Positions 1-5,613 are shown, counted from the first letter of the stretch. The stretch is DNA of 5,613 bases from an uncultured Bacteroidia bacterium (GCA_937995505.1 CALKJV010000194.1:1-5613); one strand, 5' to 3'. Notes: generated from the letters alone by a model not told the origin. Translations and numbers: made by a program.

Positions 1-1401
1 ATTGGTACGCAGCCGAGCCCGCAGCGGCATGGATACCGTAAAAATCACCTTATCTCCCGACTCTACATGCCCCATGTCTCGCAAAATCTGGAGCACATCT
101 TGAATCGTATCGTAGGTGCCCTCTTGCCGCCTATAATAGTACGCCCGTACACCCCATAGAAGGTTCAGCGTGCCTAAAATACGCGGATTGGGTGTAAAGA
201 TGAATATATCCGTTTGCGGTCGCCATCGCGCGAGCTGAAAGGCCGTATACCCCGAATAGGTCAGACCTACGAGCGCTCGGGCTTGCACTTCAGAAGCAAG
301 CGTGCAAGCCGTCCAGCATAGAGCATCCGAGTCGTAAGTCGGCGAAGCCGGGTCGGGATACCCCGCTACTCGATAGATGTCGGGCTCCCTTTCGGCCTGT
401 CGGAGGATCTGCTGCATGTAGCGCACGGCTTCTACGGGAAAGGCCCCCACCGAAGTCTCGCCGCTAAGCATTACGGCATCAGCCCCATCTAAAACCGCAT
501 TGGCTACATCCGTAACCTCAGCCCGAGTAGGGGTTGGATTTTGGATCATGCTCTCTAACATTTGGGTAGCCACCACGACGGGCTTACCCAGCCGAACGCA
601 CGTCTGCACAATGCGCTTCTGCCAGAAAGGCACTTCTTCTATAGGAATCTCTACCCCTAAGTCACCCCGAGCGACCATAACCCCATCGCTTAGCGCTACG
701 ATCTCGTCTAAATGCTCTAAGGCTTCTGGGCGTTCAATTTTAGCCATAATGCGAAAGCTCGCGCCCATCCGCCGAGCAAAGGAGCGCACCTGCTGAATAT
801 CCCGCGGAAACCGCACAAAAGACACCGCCACCCAATCTAACTGCTGCCGCACAATCTCCAAAAGGTCAGTCCAATCTTTTTCTGACAGGGTAGGCAGAGA
901 AATAGGGCGGCCAGGGAGGTTGATGCCTTTCCGGCTACCGATACGGTCACCGGCAATTACCCGTGTGCGCACTGTGCCCCGCTTATCGGTACCGAGTACC
1001 TCCAGCTGCACTCGGCCGTCTTCTATCAGCACTTTATCGCCGGGCTCTACATCTTGAGCGAGCGTTTCGTACTCTACGGGCACGGCACCGGAATTTTGCT
1101 CGGGAGTAGTAGAAAAGATAAGCTCATCCCCTGGCCGAATAGGTATCGCTGCCTCTAGCTTCCCTACCCGCATTTTAGGGCCTTGCAGGTCGCCCAGAAG
1201 GGCCACTCGCGTGCCTAAGGCCAAGTTTAGCCGCCGAACCTGCTCAATAAAGTACCGGTGCTGCTCCCAGCTCCCATGGCTCAGGTTGAGCCGCAGCACA
1301 TCTACACCAGCTAAGATGAGGCGTTGTAAGATAGCCGGTTCTTGGCAGGCAGGGCCAGCCGTGGCTAAGATCTTGACCCTATTGTACGAAACTGCCTCCA
1401 C
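1..1401 (-). CDS. pyk: Pyruvate kinase, lacking its last few codons at the window edge
   Basis: Cytoplasmic enzyme of the last glycolytic step, moving phosphate from phosphoenolpyruvate to ADP to give pyruvate and ATP. I read 467 residues by hand and the frame is open to base 1. Family motifs appear in order: RLNLSHG (37-43, metal and phosphate site), GDLQGPKMRVG (70-80, entry to the B domain), MAKIERPEA (219-227, catalytic Lys221, Mg ligand Glu223), ARGDLGVEI (244-252, Mg ligand Asp247), ATQMLESM (278-285, Thr279) and the signature around residues 291-316 ending LSGET. The C domain follows and stops at RLRTN, matching the conserved TN near the usual C-terminus, so probably only 5-15 residues are missing. 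The start is a GTG 27 bases after the engB stop; no ATG lies in frame between that stop and the first conserved residues. A GGGGAG about 16 bases upstream is a poor ribosome site, so coupling to engB is likely. Lys76 marks a probable K+-independent enzyme. Confidence 0.96.
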   Translation of the reverse strand, partial: MEAVSYNRVKILATAGPACQEPAILQRLILAGVDVLRLNLSHGSWEQHRYFIEQVRRLNLALGTRVALLGDLQGPKMRVGKLEAAIPIRPGDELIFSTTPEQNSGAVPVEYETLAQDVEPGDKVLIEDGRVQLEVLGTDKRGTVRTRVIAGDRIGSRKGINLPGRPISLPTLSEKDWTDLLEIVRQQLDWVAVSFVRFPRDIQQVRSFARRMGASFRIMAKIERPEALEHLDEIVALSDGVMVARGDLGVEIPIEEVPFWQKRIVQTCVRLGKPVVVATQMLESMIQNPTPTRAEVTDVANAVLDGADAVMLSGETSVGAFPVEAVRYMQQILRQAEREPDIYRVAGYPDPASPTYDSDALCWTACTLASEVQARALVGLTYSGYTAFQLARWRPQTDIFIFTPNPRILGTLNLLWGVRAYYYRRQEGTYDTIQDVLQILRDMGHVESGDKVIFTVSMPLRARLRTN

Positions 1402-1428
1402 CCAGCGAAGGTAACAGCTCCCCGCAAA

Positions 1429-1983
1429 TCATGGGGCTTGTTCTAACCAGCTCTCTATCCACGCCCGAAGGTCAGCCAGGCCCTTTCCGGTACGAGCCGA
1501 AACCCACCCTCGCCACTGCGCGCCCGCATACACTTCCCCAAAAAGCCGCTCGTGCTGATAACGCTGCTTTTGGGTGATAGCATCTGCCTTTGTGGCGAGG
1601 AGGCCGTAGAGGAGCCCTTCGCTCTCTAGCCAGCTCACCCACTCCCGGTCGATGGGTTGAGGGGGTAGCCGCCCATCCACTAGCACCCACACAAAAGGCC
1701 GAACCTGCCGCAAGAAAGCCTGTACTTTATTCAACCAGGCCCTCCGCTGCGCAAAAGAAGCCTTCGCATAGCCGTAGCCGGGCAGGTCTGCCCAAAGGTA
1801 CCTTTCGCCCTCCTTGTGGTACAGCATAATGCTCCGGGTTCGGCCTGGCTGCTGACTCACTGCCGCTACCCGAGTACCTAAGAGCGTATTAAGCAGCGAC
1901 GACTTACCGACATTAGAACGCCCCGAGAGGGCAAACACAGGCAAACGCGGCCACGACTCTCCCTCCTGATACCGCCGTACCAT
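1429..1983 (-). CDS. engB: Ribosome-biogenesis GTP-binding protein EngB (YsxC/YihA family)
   Basis: Small cytoplasmic GTPase needed in other bacteria for late assembly of the large ribosomal subunit. The 184 residues carry all GTPase motifs: G1 GRSNVGKS (21-28), G2 in PGRTRS (Thr49), G3 DLPGYG (66-71), G4 TKAD (131-134) and G5 SAR (162-164). The family-specific stretch LVDGRLPPQPID (101-112) is also present. The frame is open further upstream to an ATG at 2073, which would add 30 residues, but that part overlaps the end of the DUF1684 gene and resembles nothing in the family. The ATG at 1983 has a good ribosome site (1991-2002) and is preferred. The protein is slightly short for the family (usually about 190-210 residues), mainly at the N-terminus. 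It lies between the DUF1684 gene (4-base gap) and pyk (27-base gap) in one operon. Confidence 0.95.
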   Translation of the reverse strand: MVRRYQEGESWPRLPVFALSGRSNVGKSSLLNTLLGTRVAAVSQQPGRTRSIMLYHKEGERYLWADLPGYGYAKASFAQRRAWLNKVQAFLRQVRPFVWVLVDGRLPPQPIDREWVSWLESEGLLYGLLATKADAITQKQRYQHERLFGEVYAGAQWRGWVSARTGKGLADLRAWIESWLEQAP

Positions 1984-1987
1984 AGCT

Positions 1988-2602
1988 TTACCACCTTTCT
2001 CCGGCCTGTACGGCCATACAGAGACGATTTTGGGGGGGATAGGGCAAGCAGATGTACTTCGGATTGTACGCACAGTACGGGAAATACGCCCGATTGAAAT
2101 CTATACAAGCACTATCCCCTGCAAGCTCTACGGGCACATACCGGCCCCCTTCATAGGAGAGCCCCGACGCCGCCGTAGAATCCCAGAAGGCCACATAAGC
2201 CCCCCCTTCCCTTTCGCCGTACACCAGTAGGCGCACAGGCTTTTTACAGCTATCTAAGGCAGGAAGGTCTAGCCACAGCGCGCCTATGACGGGCGCCAGA
2301 GCCGTAGGTAAGGGCTCATACCGCCCTCGCAGGCGCCAGCTTGGTTGGATAGGAAAGTACCGCAGTCCTAAAAACCTACCTCGCTCTTCCTCGGGGATAG
2401 GCGAGCGTTCACCGACCCGAAAGAGACTGTCTTTGGTCCGACGCGCCTCAGCTAATAGCTGGCTATATCCCTCCCACTGCTGCTGACATAAACTAACCGC
2501 CGAGACAGGAGAGCGTTTCTCCCGCCGAGGCCACAAGAGAAGCCCCAAAACTACCAGCGCTACTCCTACCGCTAAGGCCTTCCAAGACAGCCAAGGTCGC
2601 AT
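1988..2602 (-). CDS. DUF1684 family protein with N-terminal membrane anchor
   Basis: Protein of unknown function, recognised by the conserved blocks of the DUF1684 family. With ATG 2602 as start it has 204 residues. Residues 8-24 form one hydrophobic segment followed by RREKR, so it is probably anchored in the inner membrane with the domain outside, or it has a poorly cleaved signal. Family blocks: RRTKDSLF (54-61), SPIPEEER (67-74), LRYFPI (80-85), FWDST (139-143), YEGGRY (150-155), IDFNRAYFPYCAY (167-179) and CLPYPPQNRL (185-194). The frame stays open upstream, with an ATG at 2662 and a GTG at 2668, adding 20 or 22 residues. Those starts would collide with the start of the divergent hydrolase gene, and ATG 2602 gives a typical short N-terminus before the membrane segment. 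It is the first gene of the operon with engB and pyk. DUF1684 proteins have no established biochemical role that I know of, so none is assigned. Confidence 0.86.
   Translation of the reverse strand: MRPWLSWKALAVGVALVVLGLLLWPRREKRSPVSAVSLCQQQWEGYSQLLAEARRTKDSLFRVGERSPIPEEERGRFLGLRYFPIQPSWRLRGRYEPLPTALAPVIGALWLDLPALDSCKKPVRLLVYGEREGGAYVAFWDSTAASGLSYEGGRYVPVELAGDSACIDFNRAYFPYCAYNPKYICLPYPPQNRLCMAVQAGERW
1991..2002 (-). promoter_or_regulatory. Ribosome binding site fixing the engB start
   Basis: The minus strand reads GGAGAAAGGTGG here, 7 bases before the ATG at 1983. The same bases encode the last codons (GERW) of the DUF1684 protein, whose TAA follows directly at 1988-1990. A ribosome finishing DUF1684 would therefore stop beside the engB start, which suggests translational coupling. 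This site is the main reason to reject the longer engB frame starting at 2073. Confidence 0.75.
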
Positions 2603-2608
2603 CCTACG

Positions 2609-2616
2609 CAAACTTA
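2609..2616 (-). promoter_or_regulatory. Candidate -7 promoter box for the DUF1684-engB-pyk operon
   Basis: The minus strand reads TAAGTTTG, an exact match to the Bacteroidota -7 consensus TAnnTTTG, ending 6 bases before the preferred ATG at 2602. No TTG (-33 element) is present at the usual 17-23 bases upstream. If it is active, the transcript would start within a few bases of the start codon. Confidence 0.45.
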
Positions 2617-2625
2617 CACCGCTTA

Positions 2626-2649
2626 GAAAAGAAGCTCGGCGAAAAGAAG
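2626..2649. repeat. Perfect 9-bp direct repeat between the divergent promoters
   Basis: GAAAAGAAG occurs at 2626-2634 and again at 2641-2649, with start positions 15 bases apart and CTCGGC between them. The second copy abuts the plus-strand -7 box at 2650. Both copies lie where the -33 regions of the two divergent promoters would be, which is a plausible operator position. A purine-rich repeat could also arise by chance or act as a weak upstream element. Confidence 0.5.
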
Positions 2650-2657
2650 TATTTTTG
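2650..2657 (+). promoter_or_regulatory. Candidate -7 promoter box for the secreted hydrolase gene
   Basis: TATTTTTG matches TAnnTTTG exactly and ends 3 bases before the ATG at 2661. No TTG -33 element is visible at the expected distance. The transcript would begin at or next to the start codon, so either the mRNA is leaderless or translation starts slightly downstream, for example at TTG 2673. Confidence 0.42.
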
Positions 2658-2660
2658 CTC

Positions 2661-4043
2661 ATGCGCACGCTTTTGCGTATCTACCCTCTTTGGCTGCTGG
2701 GCTTACTCGGGCTGAGCTGGGCGCAATATGCGATTGGGCATCGCACGATTACCTTCAATGATCCTACCCGCAGCGGCGGCTTTGGCAGTGGCGGAGGCCC
2801 CGGCCGTCAGATCCAAACCGAAATTTACTATCCCGCCACTAGTAGTGGAGCCAATACGCCCGTAGCCGCAGGCACCTTTCCTGTGATCACCATCGGACAT
2901 GGCTTCGCTATGGCATGGAGTGCGTATCAGAACCTCTGGGAATATTTCGTCCCCAAAGGCTATATCGTAGCCCTGCCCCGCACGGAAGGAAGCATCATTC
3001 CTGCGCCCAGTCATCAAGACTTCGCCCTAGACCTCAGGGTCGTCAGTGAGCGCATGCAAGCGGAAGGGCAAAACCCCAGCTCGCCTTTTTATCAGCGAGT
3101 GAGCCCCCGTTCAGCGATTGCAGGCCACTCTATGGGCGGAGGCGCAACTATCTTAGCGGCTGCAGGCTATACGCAAGTTACTTGCATTGTAGGGTTTGCC
3201 CCCGCCGAAACAAACCCCTCCGCTATCCAAGCCGCTAAGCAAGTTACAGTGCCAGCGATCATCTTCTCCGGTGTGCAGGATGGCGTCACACCGCCGCCGC
3301 AGCACCATCAGCCTATTTTTGACTCACTGCGCTCTACTTGTAAGACCTTCATCAGCATTACGGGTGGAGCGCACTGTTACTTCGCTAATCCGAATGCCAA
3401 CTGCGATTTCGGCGAAGGTACCGCCTCTACGGGCATCTCTATCACTCGCGCCCAGCAGCAAGCTATCACGCAAAGCCTCCTCCTGGAATACCTCAACGCT
3501 TACTTAAAAGACAGCTGCTATCAGCGCTTCATTGACTCCATGCAGGCAAAGCCAGGGATTATGTTCGTACATATTTGCAATTACACAGCCCTGACCGTAA
3601 CGGGGCTCGTAACCCATCCCTCTTCTGGCCAAAACGACGGACGCATCCAGCTAAGTGTCTCTGGAGGTACGCCCCCTTATAGTTTCTGGTGGAGCAACGG
3701 CGCCACAACCCAAGATTTAGAAAATGTCGGCGCCGGCACATACACTGTCACAGTACGTGATGCGCAGGGCTGCACGAGCACAGAGACTTTTACGCTGAGT
3801 GAGGTAATGGGGCTTCCTGGCTGGTTTGGAGCGAGTTTGGGCTATCCCAACCCTTTTATGGAAGAGCTGCACGTACCGCTCTGGAGGCCGGGAGAGGTCC
3901 GATTAGTAACCCTCGCCGGACAAGTGATTTATACTTCGCAGGGCATTCCCCCTGAGGCCTTGCTCTCTGTAGAAGACTTACCTCCCGGGCTTTATCTGCT
4001 GCAAACCCCTAGCGGCAGCCAAATTGTACAAAAACTTCCCTAA
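2661..4043 (+). CDS. Secreted alpha/beta hydrolase (cutinase/PET-hydrolase-like) with SprB repeat and T9SS sorting domain
   Basis: Predicted extracellular or surface serine hydrolase of 460 residues. A signal peptide (MRTLLR, then a Leu-rich core) likely ends at A21-Q22. The alpha/beta hydrolase domain spans about 30-305: oxyanion region IGHGF (78-82), nucleophile elbow GHSMGGG with Ser157, acid Asp207 in SGVQDG, and His238 in GGAHC. GHSMGGG, the triad spacing and the run from VPAIIFSG to PIFDSL resemble bacterial cutinase and PET-hydrolase enzymes; a dienelactone-hydrolase or lipase role is equally open. Cys239 and Cys248 beside the catalytic His could form a disulfide. A SprB-type repeat follows (about 320-380, with SGGTPPYSFWWSNG and AGTYTVTVRD). 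The C-terminus (about 386-460, GYPNPF at 394-399, LPPGLYLL) is a type A T9SS sorting domain, so export through the type IX system is expected. A TTG at 2655 would add two residues; ATG 2661 is preferred. It is transcribed alone, divergent from the DUF1684 operon. The actual substrate is unknown. Confidence 0.9.
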   Translation: MRTLLRIYPLWLLGLLGLSWAQYAIGHRTITFNDPTRSGGFGSGGGPGRQIQTEIYYPATSSGANTPVAAGTFPVITIGHGFAMAWSAYQNLWEYFVPKGYIVALPRTEGSIIPAPSHQDFALDLRVVSERMQAEGQNPSSPFYQRVSPRSAIAGHSMGGGATILAAAGYTQVTCIVGFAPAETNPSAIQAAKQVTVPAIIFSGVQDGVTPPPQHHQPIFDSLRSTCKTFISITGGAHCYFANPNANCDFGEGTASTGISITRAQQQAITQSLLLEYLNAYLKDSCYQRFIDSMQAKPGIMFVHICNYTALTVTGLVTHPSSGQNDGRIQLSVSGGTPPYSFWWSNGATTQDLENVGAGTYTVTVRDAQGCTSTETFTLSEVMGLPGWFGASLGYPNPFMEELHVPLWRPGEVRLVTLAGQVIYTSQGIPPEALLSVEDLPPGLYLLQTPSGSQIVQKLP

Positions 4044-4061
4044 GGCTGCTGGACTGCCTTA
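4041..4061. repeat. Short inverted repeat spanning the convergent stop codons
   Basis: TAAGGC at 4041-4046 and GCCTTA at 4056-4061 form a 6-bp stem with a 9-base loop. The left arm begins with the hydrolase stop codon and the right arm ends with the metF stop codon (TAA on the minus strand). It might act as a weak bidirectional terminator, but neither direction has a T-run directly after the stem; on the minus strand a TTTTT comes only after a gap. Chance is possible. Confidence 0.3.
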
Positions 4062-5012
4062 GTCTAGCCGCAATCGCTGCATTAGCCGTAGAAGCGGCTT
4101 CGTGTAGAGCATCGTGTAAAAGTGCAGGTTTCGCACGCCGTGAGACAAAAGATCCATGGCTTGCTGATAGGCCCAAGCGATGCCTATCTCGGCTACTTCG
4201 GATTCACTCTTGGCCGAGAGAACAGCCTCTGACAGAGCTTCGGGTATGGTAATATGAAAACTCCGAGGCAAGCTATACAACTGCTCGCGCTTAGTGAGGA
4301 TTTTGAGTCCAGGGATAATCGGAATATACACGCCTGCCGCTCGAGCTCGCTCTACAAACTCATAGTAGTGCCGATTGTCAAAGAACATTTGCGTAATCGC
4401 ATAGCTCGCTCCGGCATCTTGCTTGCGCTTGAGGTTGAGGATGTCAAAGGCGAGGTTAGGGGCTTGATAGTGTTTCTCAGGGTAAGCGGCTATCCCCACA
4501 CAGAAGCGCGTGGGCTGGGCGTCGGTCAGCTCATCTAAGTAACGGCCCTGATTCATCGCTGTAATCTGCGCTACCAGCTCTACAGCGTACTGATTTACGG
4601 TGCGGTCGGGACGCGGAGGGCGAGCGTATCTCTCTTCACCCTGCAAGGCTAGGACATTTTCTACCCCGAGGTAATGCAGTTCTATGAGAGCATCTTCGGT
4701 CTCCTCCCGCGTAAAGCCATGGCATAAGAGATGAGGCACAGGTTCTATGCCGTACTTATACTTTATGACGGCGCATAGCCCGAAGGTACCCGGACTGCGC
4801 CGTTTCACTCGCCTACGGAAGGTGCCATCTGGCTGCTCTTGCCACACTACTTCGGCTGCATGGCTAGTGATATTGATATAACGAGGTCGATGAGGCAAAA
4901 GACTCTCAATCGCCGCATGCACTTGCCCGATACTAGCCCCACGTCGCGGCGGAATAATCTCTACACTGATAAAAGGCGCCGGTTCCAGCGAAAGGATCTC
5001 AGCTACATGCAT
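4059..5012 (-). CDS. metF: Methylenetetrahydrofolate reductase (NAD(P)H)
   Basis: Cytoplasmic FAD enzyme that reduces 5,10-methylene-tetrahydrofolate to 5-methyl-tetrahydrofolate, the methyl donor for methionine synthesis. The 317 residues match the length and sequence of Bacteroidota MetF. Visible landmarks: VEIIPPR (17-23, Glu18 equals the E. coli general acid Glu28), PGTFGLCAVIKYKYG (74-88), PHLLCHGFTREET (93-105), NVLALQGEE (119-127), AAYPEKHYQAP (175-185), ITQMFFDN (206-213, Gln208 contacts the folate), PIIPGLK (231-237) and LHFYTM (296-301). The usual LRGD motif is LQGE here, so Glu126 replaces the Asp that tunes the flavin in E. coli (Asp120). The ATG at 5012 has GGAG 7 bases upstream. 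The gene stands alone, convergent to the hydrolase (15 bases between stops), with its own candidate promoter. No SAM riboswitch or other methionine gene is seen nearby. Confidence 0.96.
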   Translation of the reverse strand: MHVAEILSLEPAPFISVEIIPPRRGASIGQVHAAIESLLPHRPRYINITSHAAEVVWQEQPDGTFRRRVKRRSPGTFGLCAVIKYKYGIEPVPHLLCHGFTREETEDALIELHYLGVENVLALQGEERYARPPRPDRTVNQYAVELVAQITAMNQGRYLDELTDAQPTRFCVGIAAYPEKHYQAPNLAFDILNLKRKQDAGASYAITQMFFDNRHYYEFVERARAAGVYIPIIPGLKILTKREQLYSLPRSFHITIPEALSEAVLSAKSESEVAEIGIAWAYQQAMDLLSHGVRNLHFYTMLYTKPLLRLMQRLRLD

Positions 5013-5024
5013 ACCTCAGCTCCA

Positions 5025-5032
5025 CAAAGATA
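5025..5032 (-). promoter_or_regulatory. Candidate -7 promoter box for metF
   Basis: The minus strand reads TATCTTTG, an exact TAnnTTTG match ending 12 bases before the metF ATG. The possible ribosome site GGAG (5020-5023) follows after one base, so a start point 5-8 bases after the box would leave that site at or outside the 5' end of the mRNA. No TTG element is at the usual distance upstream; the nearest (5062-5064 on the complementary strand) is about 29 bases away. Confidence 0.45.
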
Positions 5033-5080
5033 AGGCATCTATCCGACACCGCCTCACTGACCAAAAGCAATCCCGCATGC

Positions 5081-5113
5081 TAAAAAAATTAGCCCCCCGT
5101 GTGCGGGGGGCTA
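5081..5113 (-). terminator. Rho-independent terminator of the exported YbjN-like gene
   Basis: The arms AGCCCCCCG (5091-5099) and CGGGGGGCT (5104-5112) pair perfectly around a TGTG loop, and an outer T-A pair (5090, 5113) makes 10 bp in all. Read on the minus strand, the stem is followed by AATTTTTTTA (5081-5090), the T-run of an intrinsic terminator. It lies 32 bases after the stop codon of the gene at 5146-5613 and should insulate metF from it. The plus-strand direction lacks a T-run. Confidence 0.92.
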
Positions 5114-5145
5114 TGATGACGCAAATTACGCTTACTTGACTAAGC

Positions 5146-5613
5146 TCAATACTTATCTTGGCCAGTAAGCTTCTCCTCTACTCCGTCAGCCGTGCTCGCT
5201 GTCGCAGAAAGTACTGAGGAAAGCGCACCCGAATCCAAGTCCGCAGGTACCTTTACGGAGAAAGATATCATGTATTGCCCGTCTGCGCTCGCTAACTCCC
5301 AGGCCCCAACTTTGTAGCCGGAGTTTGCTTCCAAAAGCTGGAGGGCAGACTGAGCCGGGATAGTACGGGTTTCTACATATACTGGCGACCAGATCTCTCG
5401 AACCTCATAATTCCCCAACCGCTGGGTTTTAGAGTTCACAAACACCATCTGCGTGCGTCCCCCATCTGTCTCGTACACCAGCTTGTAGCGTCCGCTTTCC
5501 GTAAGCTCATATTTGAGCCCTTCTTTCTTGAGCGCCTTCTCTACACGCGAATCTTGAGCCCGTAGAAAGCTACCAAGACTCAAAATGCTGCAAAAGAGAA
5601 AGACTACACGTGC
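5146..5613 (-). CDS. Exported small protein, probably YbjN-like, truncated at its 5' end
   Basis: The frame is open to the right edge, giving 155 visible residues with the start codon outside the window. A TTG at 5583 could serve as an internal start, but the codons above it read ARVVFLFCSIL and continue into SLGSFLRAQ, the core of a signal peptide with likely cleavage after LRA. The protein is therefore exported, to the periplasm or beyond. The mature part has two similar-looking halves: GLKYELTESGRYKLVYE followed by VREIWSPVY, then LLEANSGYKVGAWELA followed by ISFSVKVPADL and an acidic end, GVEEKLTGQDKY. Alternating strands with an amphipathic helix recall the YbjN / type III chaperone-like fold, a match made from memory and not certain. 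No catalytic motif is seen and no function is assigned. It is a separate unit from metF, closed by the terminator at 5081-5113. Confidence 0.75.
   Translation of the reverse strand, partial: ARVVFLFCSILSLGSFLRAQDSRVEKALKKEGLKYELTESGRYKLVYETDGGRTQMVFVNSKTQRLGNYEVREIWSPVYVETRTIPAQSALQLLEANSGYKVGAWELASADGQYMISFSVKVPADLDSGALSSVLSATASTADGVEEKLTGQDKY

Noticed and set aside
500..796. Plus-strand open frame across the pyruvate kinase region
   Set aside because: It lies antisense to a continuous run of conserved pyruvate kinase motifs and its translation resembles no protein family.
1793..1800. TAnnTTTG match on the minus strand (TACCTTTG)
   Set aside because: It lies inside the engB coding region, explained by the codons there, and is about 390 bases from the next start (pyk). 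Treated as the expected chance match.
1984..2073. A 30-residue longer EngB starting at 2073
   Set aside because: It overlaps the end of the DUF1684 gene, has no EngB-like residues, and ignores the good ribosome site before ATG 1983.
1072..3435. The 11-mer CTCTACGGGCA occurring three times (1072, 2126, 3425)
   Set aside because: All copies are inside coding regions; two encode the same VPVE with the same codons on the minus strand. This is codon preference plus chance rather than a repeat family.
5033..5080. Possible SAM riboswitch or small RNA upstream of metF
   Set aside because: The space between terminator and promoter is under 50 bases and would lie upstream of the predicted transcript start; no paired stems typical of a riboswitch are visible.
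1..5613. A novel defence or mobile system
   Set aside because: No transposase, integrase, inverted terminal repeats, toxin-antitoxin pair, nuclease or CRISPR repeat is seen; the genes are housekeeping, exported enzyme, or unknown-function membrane and exported proteins.

Overview
The window reads as a chromosomal segment of a Bacteroidota bacterium. Three signals point there. The secreted hydrolase at 2661-4043 ends in a SprB-type repeat and a type IX secretion (T9SS) sorting domain. The MetF protein has the sequence character of Bacteroidota MetF. TAnnTTTG, the -7 promoter element typical of this phylum, sits directly in front of three of the transcription units. Base composition is balanced to slightly GC-rich, and the proteins use arginine heavily over lysine, which could fit a thermophile or deep-branching lineage but does not prove it.

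Layout from left to right. A minus-strand operon occupies 1-2602, transcribed in the order DUF1684 membrane protein, engB (ribosome-biogenesis GTPase), pyk (pyruvate kinase, its last few codons cut off by the left edge). Spacing is tight: 4 bases, then 27 bases. A compact divergent control region (about 2603-2660) separates this operon from a plus-strand gene for an exported alpha/beta hydrolase with a full Ser-Asp-His triad (2661-4043). Convergent to it, with 15 bases between stop codons, lies metF (4059-5012, minus). At the right edge is an exported small protein, probably YbjN-like (5146-5613, minus), cut at its 5' end and followed by a strong intrinsic terminator at 5081-5113. The 133 bases between metF and that gene hold the terminator and the metF promoter and no gene.

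The genes do not form one pathway. Pyruvate kinase (glycolysis), EngB (50S assembly) and MetF (one-carbon and methionine metabolism) are cytoplasmic housekeeping proteins. The DUF1684 protein is membrane-anchored and the other two are exported. I see no mobile element, CRISPR array, tRNA, rRNA or riboswitch. Most worth a second look are the divergent control region with a perfect 9-bp direct repeat, -7 boxes very close to the start codons (leaderless or near-leaderless transcripts), the hydrolase's resemblance to cutinase/PET-hydrolase enzymes, a pyruvate kinase with the signature of K+-independent enzymes, and a Glu in place of a flavin-tuning Asp in MetF.
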